The notes: a model not told the origin generated them from the sequence alone. DNA of 64,000 nucleotides from Xestospongia bergquistia (GCA_963965975.1 OZ014415.1:3539001-3603000); one strand, 5' to 3'; shown: positions 1 through 13,671, numbered from the stretch's first letter. A program made the numbers and translations.

Positions 1-630
1 CAAAGTAATTTTATAGTACATATGGATATATATTGTTAAAGCACCAATTGACTCCTTAAAAATCCGTCATTCTCCGCCTGCATGGCAGGAGTACTGTAGA
101 TACAATCAATTGATGTCATAGTATTCCAACTGTTACAAGAAAAAGCCAGTTCTGTGTTCAGTTTTCCCTGATCTTCTGCCAGTACTCCATTGTTATATAA
201 GCACCATTGTACGTGATTTGATGAACAAGATGTAGTATACATCGGAAGCAACAACAACACTATACGTAGCAGAAATATGTACAAGAGTAGTATCATCAGG
301 ACAAGCAAAAATATCATCAACGTGATATATAATAGTAGCATCAGGAGTATCAACATGATCTGGACCCTCAACAGTAGAAACAGTATGTTCAACAGTAGTA
401 TTGTAATAGCCAAAGTAGCAGAATTACTTTACAAAAAATTACAATTACTACAGATGTATATATAGACAAATTTTTAAGGGCGTGGTCGGTGAATTCACAT
501 CCGCCTCATATCTACCAGACCGCAAATAGAGCGTCATAACAATCCTCTACCTCTGCCTCCCATTCCTCGTTAGGACATATTGTACAGTCGGTAGAATCTT
601 TTGAGCACCCTCCTGACTTACTGAATATCA
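1..630 (-). repeat. Spacer block of the minisatellite module, copy 1 (inverted)
   Basis: This non-minisatellite block is the reverse complement of the first part of the spacer at 6,343-6,948 and of the copy at 12,588-13,218. The match runs to base 1, so the inverted arm may continue outside the window. It carries the same 125-codon open frame as the other copies (36-413, minus). Compared with copy 2 it retains a 25-bp segment that copy 2 has lost. The array begins at about 631, after the conserved junction containing GACTTACTGAATATCAG. Confidence 0.85.
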
Positions 631-3600
631 GTGTTCCTACTACTTGTGTTCTTACTACTATTTCTTACTACTGGTGTTCCTACTACTGTATTCTTAGTAC
701 TAGCATTCTTACTACTGGTGTTCCTACTACTATATTCTTAATCGTAGCATTCTTACTGCTGGTGTTCCTACTACTGGCATTCTTACTACTAGTATTATTC
801 GTACTACTCGTGTTCCTACTACTGTATTCTTAATACAAGCATTCTTACTACAGGTGTTACTACTACCGCTATTCCTACTACTGGTATTGCTACAACTGGT
901 ATTCTTACTACTAGCTTTCTTACTACTGGCGTTCTGGTGTTCCTACTACTGGAATTCTCACTACCGCTGTTACTACTACTTGTAATCCTACTATTGGTAT
1001 TACTACTACTGTTATTATTACTACTAACATTATTCTCACTACTGGAGTACCACTACTTGTATTCTTACTACTGGTGTTCCTACTACTGGCGTTCTGGTAT
1101 TGTTACTACTGGTATTCTTACTACTAGTGTTCTTACTACTAGCATTCTTACTACAGGTGTTCCTACTACCGCTATTCCTACTGCTGGTATTGCTACAACT
1201 GGAATTTTTACTACTAGCATTCTTACTACTGGTGTTCTTACTACCGCTATTCCTACTACTGGTATTGCTACAACTGGTATTCTTACTACTAGCTTTCTTA
1301 CTACTGTTGTTCCTACTACTGGCGTTCTGGTGTTCCTACTACTGGAATTCTCACTACCGCTGTTCCTACTACTTGTAATCCTACTATTGGTATTACTACT
1401 ACTGTTATTATTACTACTAACATTATTCTTACTACTGGAGCACCACTACTGGTTTTCTTACTACTGGTGTTCCTACTACTGGCGTTCTGGTATTGCTACT
1501 ACTGGTATTCTTACTACAAGTGTTCTTACTACTAACATTCTTACTACTGGTGTTCCTACTACCGCTATTCCTATTACTGGTATTGCTACAACTGGTATTC
1601 TTACTACTAGCTTTCTTACTACTGGCGTTCTGGTGTTCCTACTACTGGAATTCTCACTACCGCTGTTACTACTACTTGTAATCCTACTATTGGTATTACT
1701 ACTACTGTTATTATTACTACTAACATTATTATTATTACTACTGGAGTACCACTACTGGTATTCTTACTACTGGTGTTCCTACTACTGGCGTTCTGGTATT
1801 GCTACTACTGGTATTCTTACTACTAGTGTTCTTACTACTACCATTCTTACTACTGGTGTTCCTACTACCGCTATTCCTATTACTGGTATTGCTACAACTG
1901 GTATTCTTACTACTAGCTTTCTTACTACTGGCGTTCTGGTGTTCCTACTACTGGAATTCTCACTACCGCTGTTACTACTAATTGTAATCCTACTATTGGT
2001 ATTACTACTACTGTTATTATTACTACTAACATTATTCCTACTACTGGAGTACCACTACTGGTATTCTTACTACTGGTGTTCCTACTACTGGCGTTCTGGT
2101 ATTGCTACTACTGGTATTCTTACTACTAGTGTTCTTATTACTAGCATTCAAACTACTGGTGTTCCTACTACTGTATTCTTAGTAATAGCATTCTTACTGT
2201 TGATTTTTATACTACCTGTGTTCTTACTAGCATTGTTACTGCTGGGGTTCCTACTACAGTATTCTTAGTGCTAGCATTTTTACTCAGGTGTTCTTACTAC
2301 TGTGTTCTTAGTAATAGCATTCTTACTGCTGGTGTTCCTACTACAGTATTCTTAGTGCTAGCATTCTTACTACTGGTGTTCCTACTACTGTGTTCTTAGT
2401 AATAGCATTCTTACTCCTGACGTTTATACTACCTATGTTGTTACTACTAGCATTCCTACTACTGTGTTCTTATTAATAGCATTCTTACTGCTGGTGTTCA
2501 TACTACCTATGTTGTTACTACTAGCATTCTTACTACTTGTGTTCCTACTGCAGTATTCTTAGTGCTAGCGTTCTGACTACTGGTATTCATGCTACAGTAT
2601 TCTCAGTAATAGCATCCTTACTGCTGGTGTTCATACTACCTGTGTTCTTACAGCATTCTTACTGCTGGTGTTCATACTAACTGTGTTCTTACTAAAAGTT
2701 GTGTACCTAATAGGTACACAAGTATTAGTACTACCTACTACAGTATTCTTAGTGTTAGCATTCTTACTACTGGTGTTCCTACTACTGTATTATTAGTAGT
2801 AGCATTTTTACTACTGGTGTTCCTACTACTGTATTCTTAGTAATAGCATTCTTACTGATGGTGTTCATACTACCTATGTTCTTACAAGCGTTCTTACTAA
2901 TGATGTTCCTACTACAGTATTCTTAGCACTGGCATTCTTGTGCCTACTACTGTATTTTTAGTACTAGCGTTCATACTGCTGGTTTTCATACTACCTGTGT
3001 TCTTACTACTAGCATTCTTACTATTGGTTTTCCTACTACTTTATTCTTACTACTAGCATTCTTACTACAGGCGTTCCTACTGCAGTATTCTTAGTGCTAG
3101 CATTCTTACTACTGGTGTTCCTACTACTGTATTCATAGTAATAGCATTCATACTGCTGATGTTCATACTATCTGTGTTTTCATTGGCGCTCTTACTACTG
3201 GTATTCCTACTACTCTATTCTTAGTAATAGCATTCTTACTACTGGTGTTCCTACTATTGTATTCATAGTAATAGCATTCATACTGCTGATGTTCATACTA
3301 TCTGTGTTTTCATTGGCGTTCTTACTACTGGTATTCCTACTACTCTATTCTTAGTAATAGCATTCTTACTGCTGGTGTTCATACTTCCTGTGTTCTTACT
3401 AGCATTCTTACTAATGTTGTTCCTACCACAGTATTCTTAGTACTGGCATTTTTACTACTGGTGTTCCTACTACTGTATTCTTAGTAATAGCATTCTTACG
3501 GCTGGTGTTCATACTACCTGTGTTCTTACTACTAGCATTCTTACTACTGGTGTTCCTGCTGCAGTATTCTTAGTGCTAGTGTTCTTACTACTGGTGTTAC

Positions 3601-4941
3601 TACTACTGGTATTCTTACTACTAGCATTCTTACTACTGGTGTTCCTGCTGCAGTATTCTTAGTGCTAGCGTTCTTACTATTGGTATTCCTACTACTCTAT
3701 TCTTAGTAATAGCATTCTTACTGCTGGTGTTTATACTACCTGTGTTCTTACTAGCATTCTTACTAATGTTGTTCCTACTACAGTATTCTTAATACTGGCA
3801 TTATTACTACTGGTGTTCCTACTACTGTATTCTTAGTAATAGCATTCTTACTGCTGATGTTCATACTACCTGTGTTCTTACTAGCATTCTTACTAATGTT
3901 GTTCCTACTACAGTATTCTTAGTACTGGTATTTTTACTACTTGTGTTCCTACTACTGTATTTTTAGTACTAGCGTTCATACTGCTGGTGTTCATACTACT
4001 ACTAGCATTCTTACTACTGGTGTTCCTGCTGCAGTATTCTTAGTGCTAGCGTTCTTACTACAGGTATTCCTACTACTCTATTCTTAGTAATAGCATTCTT
4101 ACTGCTGGTGTTCATATTTCCTGTGTTCTTACTGGCATTTTTACTAATGTTGTTCCTACTACAGTATTCTTAGTACTGGCATTTTTACTACTGGTGTTCC
4201 TACTACTGTATTCTTAGTAATAGCATTCTTACTGCTGGTGTTCATGCTACCTGTGTTCTTACAGCATTCTTACTGCTGATGTTCATACTACCTGTGTTCT
4301 TACAAGCATTCCTACTAATGGTGTTCCTACTACAGTATTCTTAGTACTGGCATTTTTACTACTGGTGTTCCTACTACTGTATTTTTAGTACCAGCGTTCT
4401 TACTGCTGGTGTTCATACTACCTGTGTTCTTACTACTAGCATTCTTATTACTGGTGTTCCTGCTGCAGTATTCTTAGTGCTAGCGTTCTTACTACTGGTG
4501 TTACTACTACTGGTATTCTTACTACTAGCATTTGTACTACTCTTGTTCCTACTATTGAATTCTTATATATAAGCATTTTTATACTGCTGGTGTTCATACT
4601 ATCTGTGTTCTTACTAGCATTTTTACTACTGGCATTCCTACTACTGTATCCTTAGTACTTGCATTCTTACCTCTGGTGTTCATACTACCTGTGTTCTTAC
4701 TAGCGTTCTTACTACTGGTGTTCCAACTACTGTATTCTTAGTAATAGCATTCTTACTGCTGGTGTTCATATTCCTGTGTTAATTCTTACTAGCATTCTTA
4801 CTAATGTTGTTCCTACTATAGTATTCTTAGTACTTGCATTTTTACTACTGGCATTCCTACTACTGTATTCTTACTACTAGCATTCTTACTACTGGTGTTC
4901 CTACTGCAGTATTCTTAGTGCTATCGTTCTTACTACTGGTA
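631..4941 (+). repeat. Minisatellite array, sense orientation, block 1
   Basis: The block consists of degenerate units of about 15 bp (TTCTTACTACTGGTG, TTCCTACTACTGGCG, TTCTTACTACTAGCA) mixed with 14-bp units (TTCCTACTACTGTA). Longer composite periods are visible, for example around each CTCACTACCGCTGTTACTAC. Long open frames (937-2,268) arise because the unit lacks stops in two frames. They pass from a Thr/Gly-rich frame into a Leu-rich frame wherever a unit is not a multiple of three, so I do not call them genes. Sense orientation ends at about 4,941, where the strand abruptly flips. Confidence 0.9.
2699..2721. repeat. Short perfect hairpin inside the array (copy 1)
   Basis: TTGTGTACCT and AGGTACACAA form a 10-bp perfect inverted repeat around a 3-nt loop (AAT). 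The same hairpin occurs at 8,986-9,008 and 17,624-17,646. It does not match the surrounding 15-bp unit. It marks an older insertion or rearrangement that was carried along when the module was duplicated. Confidence 0.85.
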
Positions 4942-6342
4942 ATAATAACAGTAGTAGTAATACCAATAGTAGGATTACAAGTAGTAGGAACAGCGGTAGC
5001 GAGAATTCCAGTAGTAGGAACACCAGAACGCCAGTAGTAAGAATACTGCAGTAGGAACACAAGTAGTAAGAATACCAGTTGTAGCAATACCAGTAGTAGG
5101 AATAGCGGTAGTAGGAACACCTGTAATAACAATGCTAGTAATAAGAACACTAGTAGTAAGAATACCAGTAGTAGCAATACCAGAACGCCAGTAGTAGGAA
5201 CACCAGTAGTAAGAATACCAGTAGTGGTACTCCAGTAGTAGGAATAATGTTAGTAGTAATAATAACAGTAGTAGTAATACCAATAGTAGGATTACAAGTA
5301 GTAGGAACAGCAGTAGTGAGAATTCCAGTAGTAGGAACACCAGAACGCCAGTAGTAAGAAAGCTAGTAGTAAGAATACCAGTTGTAGCAATACCAGTAGT
5401 AGGAATAGCGGTAGTAAGAACACCAGTAGTAAGAATGCTAGTAGTAAGAACACTAGTAGTAAGAATACCAGTAGTAGCAATACCAGAACGCCAGTAGTAG
5501 GAACACCAGTAGTAAGAATACCAGTTGTGGTGCTCCAGTAGTAAGAATAATGTTAGTAGTAATAATAACAGTAGTAGTAATACCAATAGTAGGATTACAA
5601 GTAGTAGGAACAGCGGTAGTGAGAATTCCAGTAGTAGGAACACCAGAACACCAGTAGTAGGAACAACAGTAGTAAGAAAGCTAGTAGTAAAAATACCAGT
5701 TGTAGCAATACCAGTAGTAGGAATAGCGGTAGTAAGAACACCAGTAGTAAGAATGCTAATAGTAAGAATTCCAGTTGTAGCAATACCAGCAGTAAGAATA
5801 GCGGTAGTAGGAACACCTGTAGTAAGAATGCTAGTAGTAAGAACACTAGTAGTAAGAATACCAGTAGTAACAATACCAGAACGCCAGTAGTAGGAACACC
5901 AGTAGTAAGAATACCAGTAGTGGTACTCCAGTAGTAAGAATAATGTTAGTAGTAATAATAACAGTAGTAGTAATACCAATAGTAGGATTACAAGTAGTAG
6001 TAACAGCGGTAGTGAGAATTCCAGTAGTAGGAACACCAGAACGCCAGTAGTAAGAAAGCTAGTAGTAAGAATACCAGTTGTAGCAATACCAGTAGTAGGA
6101 ATAGCGGTAGTAGTAACACCTGTAGTAAGAATGCTTGTATTAAGAATACAGTAGTAGGAACACGAGTAGTACGAATAATACTAGTAGTAAGAATGCCAGT
6201 AGTAGGAACACCAGCAGTAAGAATGCTACGATTAAGAATATAGTAGTAGGAACACCAGTAGTAAGAATGCTAGTACTAAGAATACAGTAGTAGGAACACC
6301 AGTAGTAAGAAATAGTAGTAAGAACACAAGTAGTAGGAACAC
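4942..6342 (-). repeat. Minisatellite array, antisense orientation, block 1
   Basis: The repeat now reads as CAGTAGTAAGAATACCAG on the plus strand, the reverse complement of the sense unit. It mirrors roughly 631-2,020 with differences in unit number, and with the adjoining spacer gives inverted arms of about 2 kb. The junction GGTA/ATAATAACAG has only short microhomology. The equivalent point in the third array (about 19,345) lacks the flip, so the inversion post-dates the common ancestor of the three arrays. Confidence 0.85.
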
Positions 6343-7401
6343 TGATATTCAGTAAGTCAGGAGGGTGCTCAAAAGATTCTACCGACTGTACAATATGTCC
6401 TAACGAGGAATGGAAGGCAGAGGTAGAGGATTGTTATGACGCCCTATTTGCGGTCTGGTAGACCACGCCCTTAAAAATTTGTCTATATATACATCTGTAG
6501 TAATTGTAATTTTTTGTAAAGTAATTCTGCTACTTTGGCTATTACAATACTACTGTTGAGCATACTGTTTCTACTGTTGAGGGTCCAGATCATGTTGATA
6601 CTCCTGATGCTACTATTATATATCACGTTGATGATATTTTTGCTTGTCCTGATGATACTACTCTTGTACATATTTCTGCTACGTATAGTGTTGTTGTTGC
6701 TTCCGATGTATACTACATCTTGTTCATCAAATCACGTACAATGGTGCTTATATAACAATGGAGTACTGGCAGAAGATCAGGGAAAACTGAACACAGAACT
6801 GGCTTTTTCTTGTAACAGTTGGAATACTATGACATCAATTGATTGTATCTACAGTACTCCTGCCATGCAGGCGGAGAATGACGGATTTTTAAGGAGTCAA
6901 TTGGTGCTTTAACAATATATATCCATATGTACTATAAAATTACTTTGCTAGTTGTTTTGCATTGTATAATTGTTATTATTTTTGTTTGTGTTAGTTGTTT
7001 CTCCAGTCCATAATATAATTCCAGCTGTTATTAGTATATGTTGTCCACTTTGTCTTGCTTTATATAAAAAAATTATATTAACTCCAAATTCATCTTATAC
7101 TAATTAATTTAACTTATATAAGAAATACTAATTAATGTTATGCCATAAAGTGCCTCTCAAACTGCTATAGCTCTAGACTTTTCCAATAAGTCCCTCAATT
7201 TTGCTCAGAATAAAACTAATTCTGGCTAATAACTAGTGAATATGTGCTGGAGTTAAATAAGTTATCCGTATGACAATAACAATACAGTCATGACAAATCA
7301 TAGTTATTCAATGTTGTACTTAGTTGAGTAGTTGGGTAGCTAGTCATCAGTGTATGACATTAGTTGATATAGTGCTGTAGTGGGGTAGTTATTAATCCAA
7401 G
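6343..7401 (+). repeat. Spacer block of the module, copy 2
   Basis: This non-repetitive block of about 1.06 kb is duplicated at 12,588-13,671, and its first 600 bp are inverted at 1-630. It lacks the 25-bp segment that copies 1 and 3 carry between GGTAGA and CCACGCCC, consistent with a microhomology deletion. An open frame covers 6,535-6,912. In its first half another frame reads more like protein (Thr/Val/Asp mixed composition, for example HVDTPDATIIYHVDDIF). The two protein-like halves are one frameshift apart near 6,705. They may be the relic of a gene; no family is recognised. Confidence 0.75.
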
Positions 7402-10400
7402 GGTTCCTACCACTAGTGTTTTTACTACTAGCATTCTTTCTACTGGTGTTCCTACTACTGGTATTCTTACTACTGGTGTTCCTACTACTGTATTTTTAGT
7501 ACTAGCATTCTTTCTACTGGTGTTCCTACTATATACCGCTATTCCTACTACTGGTATTGCTACAACTGGTATTCTTACTACTAGCATTCTTACTACTGGT
7601 GTTCCTACTATTGTATTCTTAATACTAGCATTCTTACTACAGGTGTTCCTACTACCGCTATTCCTACTAGTGGTATTGCTACAACTGGTATTCTTACTAC
7701 TAGTATTCTTACTACTGGTGTTCCTACTACCGCTATTCCTACTACTGGTATTGCTACAATTGGTATTCTTACTACTAGCTTTCTTACTACTGTTGTTCCT
7801 ACTATTGTATTCTTAATACTAGCATTCTTACTACAGGTGTTCCTACTACCGCTATTCCTACTAGTGGTATTGCTACAACTGGTATTCTTACTACTAGCTT
7901 TCTTACTACTGGCGTTCTGGTGTTCCTACTACTGGAATTCTCACTACCGCTGTTACTACTACTTGTAATCCTACTATTGGTATTACTACTACTGTTATTA
8001 TTACTACTAACATTATTATTATTACTACTGGAGTACCACTACTGGTATTCTTACTACTGGTGTTCCTACTACTGGCGTTCTGGTATTGCTACTACTGGTA
8101 TTCTTACTACTAGTGTTCTTACTACTACCATTCTTACTACTGGTGTTCCTACTACCGCTATTCCTATTACTGGTATTGCTACAACTGGTATTCTTACTAC
8201 TAGCTTTCTTACTACTGGCGTTCTGGTGTTCCTACTACTGGAATTCTCACTACCGCTGTTACTACTAATTGTAATCCTACTATTGGTATTACTACTACTG
8301 TTATTATTACTACTAACATTATTCCTACTACTGGAGTACCACTACTGGTATTCTTACTACTGGTGTTCCTACTACTGGCGTTCTGGTATTGCTACTACTG
8401 GTATTCTTACTACTAGTGTTCTTATTACTAGCATTCAAACTACTGGTGTTCCTACTACTGTATTCTTAGTAATAGCATTCTTACTGTTGATTTTTATACT
8501 ACCTGTGTTCTTACTAGCATTGTTACTGCTGGGGTTCCTACTACAGTATTCTTAGTGCTAGCATTTTTACTCAGGTGTTCTTACTACTGTGTTCTTAGTA
8601 ATAGCATTCTTACTGCTGGTGTTCCTACTACAGTATTCTTAGTGCTAGCATTCTTACTACTGGTGTTCCTACTACTGTGTTCTTAGTAATAGCATTCTTA
8701 CTGCTGACGTTTATACTACCTATGTTGTTACTACTAGCATTCCTACTACTGTGTTCTTATTAATAGCATTCTTACTGCTGGTGTTCATACTACCTATGTT
8801 GTTACTACTAGCATTCTTACTACTTGTGTTCCTACTGCAGTATTCTTAGTGCTAGCGTTCTGACTACTGGTATTCATGCTACAGTATTCTCAGTAATAGC
8901 ATCCTTACTGCTGGTGTTCATACTACCTGTGTTCTTACAGCATTCTTACTGCTGGTGTTCATACTAACTGTGTTCTTACTAAAAGTTGTGTACCTAATAG
9001 GTACACAAGTATTAGTACTACCTACTACAGTATTCTTAGTGTTAGCATTCTTACTACTGGTGTTCCTACTACTGTATTATTAGTAGTAGCATTTTTACTA
9101 CTGGTGTTCCTACTACTGTATTCTTAGTAATAGCATTCTTACTGATGGTGTTCCTACTACAGTATTCTTAGCACTGGCATTCTTGTGCCTACTACTGTAT
9201 TTTTAGTACTAGCGTTCATACTGCTGGTTTTCATACTACCTGTGTTCTTACTACTAGCATTCTTACTATTGGTTTTCCTACTACTTTATTCTTACTACTA
9301 GCATTCTTACTACAGGCGTTCCTACTGCAGTATTCTTAGTGCTAGCATTCTTACTACTGGTGTTCCTACTACTGTATTCATAGTAATAGCATTCATACTG
9401 CTGATGTTCATACTATCTGTGTTTTCATTGGCGCTCTTACTACTGGTATTCCTACTACTCTATTCTTAGTAATAGCATTCTTACTACTGGTGTTCCTACT
9501 ATTGTATTCATAGTAATAGCATTCATACTGCTGATGTTCATACTATCTGTGTTTTCATTGGCGTTCTTACTACTGGTATTCCTACTACTCTATTCTTAGT
9601 AATAGCATTCTTACTGCTGGTGTTCATACTTCCTGTGTTCTTACTAGCATTCTTACTAATGTTGTTCCTACCACAGTATTCTTAGTACTGGCATTTTTAC
9701 TACTGGTGTTCCTACTACTGTATTCTTAGTAATAGCATTCTTACGGCTGGTGTTCATACTACCTGTGTTCTTACTACTAGCATTCTTACTACTGGTGTTC
9801 CTGCTGCAGTATTCTTAGTGCTAGTGTTCTTACTACTGGTGTTACTACTACTGGTATTCTTACTACTAGCATTCTTACTACTGGTGTTCCTGCTGCAGTA
9901 TTCTTAGTGCTAGCGTTCTTACTATTGGTATTCCTACTACTCTATTCTTAGTAATAGCATTCTTACTGCTGGTGTTTATACTACCTGTGTTCTTACTAGC
10001 ATTCTTACTAATGTTGTTCCTACTACAGTATTCTTAATACTGGCATTATTACTACTGGTGTTCCTACTACTGTATTCTTAGTAATAGCATTCTTACTGCT
10101 GATGTTCATACTACCTGTGTTCTTACTAGCATTCTTACTAATGTTGTTCCTACTACAGTATTCTTAGTACTGGTATTTTTACTACTTGTGTTCCTACTAC
10201 TGTATTTTTAGTACTAGCGTTCATACTGCTGGTGTTCATACTACTACTAGCATTCTTACTACTGGTGTTCCTGCTGCAGTATTCTTAGTGCTAGCGTTCT
10301 TACTACAGGTATTCCTACTACTCTATTCTTAGTAATAGCATTCTTACTGCTGGTGTTCATATTTCCTGTGTTCTTACTGGCATTTTTACTAATGTTGTTC

Positions 10401-11186
10401 CTACTACAGTATTCTTAGTACTGGCATTTTTACTACTGGTGTTCCTACTACTGTATTCTTAGTAATAGCATTCTTACTGCTGGTGTTCATGCTACCTGTG
10501 TTCTTACAGCATTCTTACTGCTGATGTTCATACTACCTGTGTTCTTACAAGCATTCCTACTAATGGTGTTCCTACTACAGTATTCTTAGTACTGGCATTT
10601 TTACTACTGGTGTTCCTACTACTGTATTTTTAGTACCAGCGTTCTTACTGCTGGTGTTCATACTACCTGTGTTCTTACTACTAGCATTCTTATTACTGGT
10701 GTTCCTGCTGCAGTATTCTTAGTGCTAGCGTTCTTACTACTGGTGTTACTACTACTGGTATTCTTACTACTAGCATTTGTACTACTCTTGTTCCTACTAT
10801 TGAATTCTTATATATAAGCATTTTTATACTGCTGGTGTTCATACTATCTGTGTTCTTACTAGCATTTTTACTACTGGCATTCCTACTACTGTATCCTTAG
10901 TACTTGCATTCTTACCTCTGGTGTTCATACTACCTGTGTTCTTACTAGCGTTCTTACTACTGGTGTTCCAACTACTGTATTCTTAGTAATAGCATTCTTA
11001 CTGCTGGTGTTCATATTCCTGTGTTAATTCTTACTAGCATTCTTACTAATGTTGTTCCTACTATAGTATTCTTAGTACTTGCATTTTTACTACTGGCATT
11101 CCTACTACTGTATTCTTACTACTAGCATTCTTACTACTGGTGTTCCTACTGCAGTATTCTTAGTGCTATCGTTCTTACTACTGGTA
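7402..11186 (+). repeat. Minisatellite array, sense orientation, block 2
   Basis: From about 7,920 to 11,186 this block repeats about 1,633-4,941 with an offset of 6,287 falling to 6,245. The change is due to a 42-bp deletion near 9,147 relative to 2,860-2,902. The first 500 bp (7,402-7,900) match 13,672-14,070 rather than block 1. Confidence 0.9.
8986..9008. repeat. Short perfect hairpin inside the array (copy 2)
   Basis: This is the same 10-bp inverted repeat with an AAT loop as at 2,699-2,721, exactly 6,287 bp further on. Confidence 0.85.
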
Positions 11187-12587
11187 ATAATAACAGTAGT
11201 AGTAATACCAATAGTAGGATTACAAGTAGTAGGAACAGCGGTAGCGAGAATTCCAGTAGTAGGAACACCAGAACGCCAGTAGTAAGAATACTGCAGTAGG
11301 AACACAAGTAGTAAGAATACCAGTTGTAGCAATACCAGTAGTAGGAATAGCGGTAGTAGGAACACCTGTAATAACAATGCTAGTAATAAGAACACTAGTA
11401 GTAAGAATACCAGTAGTAGCAATACCAGAACGCCAGTAGTAGGAACACCAGTAGTAAGAATACCAGTAGTGGTACTCCAGTAGTAGGAATAATGTTAGTA
11501 GTAATAATAACAGTAGTAGTAATACCAATAGTAGGATTACAAGTAGTAGGAACAGCAGTAGTGAGAATTCCAGTAGTAGGAACACCAGAACGCCAGTAGT
11601 AAGAAAGCTAGTAGTAAGAATACCAGTTGTAGCAATACCAGTAGTAGGAATAGCGGTAGTAAGAACACCAGTAGTAAGAATGCTAGTAGTAAGAACACTA
11701 GTAGTAAGAATACCAGTAGTAGCAATACCAGAACGCCAGTAGTAGGAACACCAGTAGTAAGAATACCAGTTGTGGTGCTCCAGTAGTAAGAATAATGTTA
11801 GTAGTAATAATAACAGTAGTAGTAATACCAATAGTAGGATTACAAGTAGTAGGAACAGCGGTAGTGAGAATTCCAGTAGTAGGAACACCAGAACGCCAGT
11901 AGTAGGAACAACAGTAGTAAGAAAGCTAGTAGTAAAAATACCAGTTGTAGCAATACCAGTAGTAGGAATAGCGGTAGTAAGAACACCAGTAGTAAGAATG
12001 CTAATAGTAAGAATTCCAGTTGTAGCAATACCAGCAGTAGGAATAGCGGTAGTAGGAACACCTGTAGTAAGAATGCTAGTAGTAAGAACACTAGTAGTAA
12101 GAATACCAGTAGTAACAATACCAGAACGCCAGTAGTAGGAACACCAGTAGTAAGAATACCAGTAGTGGTACTCCAGTAGTAAGAATAATGTTAGTAGTAA
12201 TAATAACAGTAGTAGTAATACCAATAGTAGGATTACAAGTAGTAGTAACAGCGGTAGTGAGAATTCCAGTAGTAGGAACACCAGAACGCCAGTAGTAAGA
12301 AAGCTAGTAGTAAGAATACCAGTTGTAGCAATACCAGTAGTAGGAATAGCGGTAGTAGTAACACCTGTAGTAAGAATGCTTGTATTAAGAATACAGTAGT
12401 AGGAACACGAGTAGTACGAATAATACTAGTAGTATGAATGCCAGTAGTAGGAACACCAGCAGTAAGAATGCTACGATTAAGAATATAGTAGTAGGAACAC
12501 CAGTAGTAAGAATGCTAGTACTAAGAATACAGTAGTAGGAACACCAGTAGTAAGAAATAGTAGTAAGAACACAAGTAGTAGGAACAC
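11187..12587 (-). repeat. Minisatellite array, antisense orientation, block 2
   Basis: This near-identical duplicate of 4,942-6,342 is offset by 6,245 bp with only scattered substitutions, and it preserves the same inversion junction. It confirms that the palindromic module was duplicated after the inversion. Confidence 0.9.
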
Positions 12588-13671
12588 TAATATTCAGTAA
12601 GTCAGGAGGGTGCTCAAAAGATTCTACCGACTGTACAATATGTCCTAACGAGGAATGGGAGGCAGAGGTAGAGGATTGTTATGACGCTCTATTTGCGGTC
12701 TGGTAGATATGAGGCGGATGTGAATTCACCGACCACGCCCTTAAAAATTTGTCTATATATACATCTGTAGTAATTGTAATTTTTTGTAAAGTAATTCTGC
12801 TACTTTGGCTATTACAATACTACTGTTGAACATACTGTTTCTACTGTTGAGGGTCCAGATCATGTTGATACTCCTGATGCTACTATTATATATCACGTTG
12901 ATGATATTTTTGCTTGTCCTGATGATATTACTCTTGTACATATTTCTGCTACGTATAGTGTTGTTGTTGCTTCCGATGTATACTACATCTTGTTCATCAA
13001 ATCACGTACAATGGTGCTTATATAACAATGGAGTACTGGCAGAAGATCAGGGAAAACTGAACACAGAACTGGCTTTTTCTTGTAACAGTTGGAATACTAT
13101 GACATCAATTGATTGTATCTACAGTACTCCTGCCATGCAGGCGGAGAATGACGGATTTTTAAGGAGTCAATTGGTGCTTTAACAATATATATCCATATGT
13201 ACTATAAAATTACTTTGCTAGTTGTTTTGCATTGTATAATTGTTATTATTTTTGTTTGTGTTAGTTGTTTCTCCAGTCCATAATATAATTCCAGCTGTTA
13301 TTAGTATATGTTGTCCACTTTGTCTTGCTTTATATAAAAAAATTATATTAACTCCAAATTCATCTTATACTAATTAATTTAACTTATATAAGAAATACTA
13401 ATTAATGTTATGCCATAAAGTGCCTCTCAAACTGCTATAGCTCTAGACTTTTCCAATAAGTCCCTCAATTTTGCTCAGAATAAAACTAATTCTGGCTAAT
13501 AACTAGTGAATATGTGCTGGAGTTAAATAAGTTATCCGTATGACAATAACAATACAGTCATGACAAATCATAGTTATTCAATGTTGTACTTAGTTGAGTA
13601 GTTGGGTAGCTAGTCATCAGTGTATGACATTAGTTGATATAGTGCTGTAGTGGGGTAGTTATTAATCCAAG
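12588..13671 (+). repeat. Spacer block of the module, copy 3
   Basis: This is a duplicate of 6,343-7,401. It includes the 25-bp segment missing there, which accounts for the offset rising from 6,245 to 6,270 bp. Single-base differences occur both at positions silent in the 125-codon frame and at positions silent in the alternative frame, so they do not decide whether either frame is under selection. Confidence 0.85.

Larger units (their letters stand above)
1..6948. repeat. Large imperfect palindrome (arms about 2 kb)
   Basis: Bases 1-~2,020 are inverted relative to ~4,942-6,948. The arms include both spacer blocks and the flanking arrays, and the loop of roughly 2.9 kb is sense-orientation array. 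A read-through transcript could fold into a long double-stranded hairpin, but no promoter evidence is visible. Arm identity is high in the spacer and lower in the array, where whole units have been gained or lost. Confidence 0.8.

Noticed and set aside
937..2268. Long open frames in the arrays (937-2,268, 4,975-6,036, 11,220-12,281, 14,648-16,840)
   Set aside because: They are stop-free stretches of a triplet-like repeat. The peptide switches between unrelated frames inside one open frame, and antisense copies are open as well.
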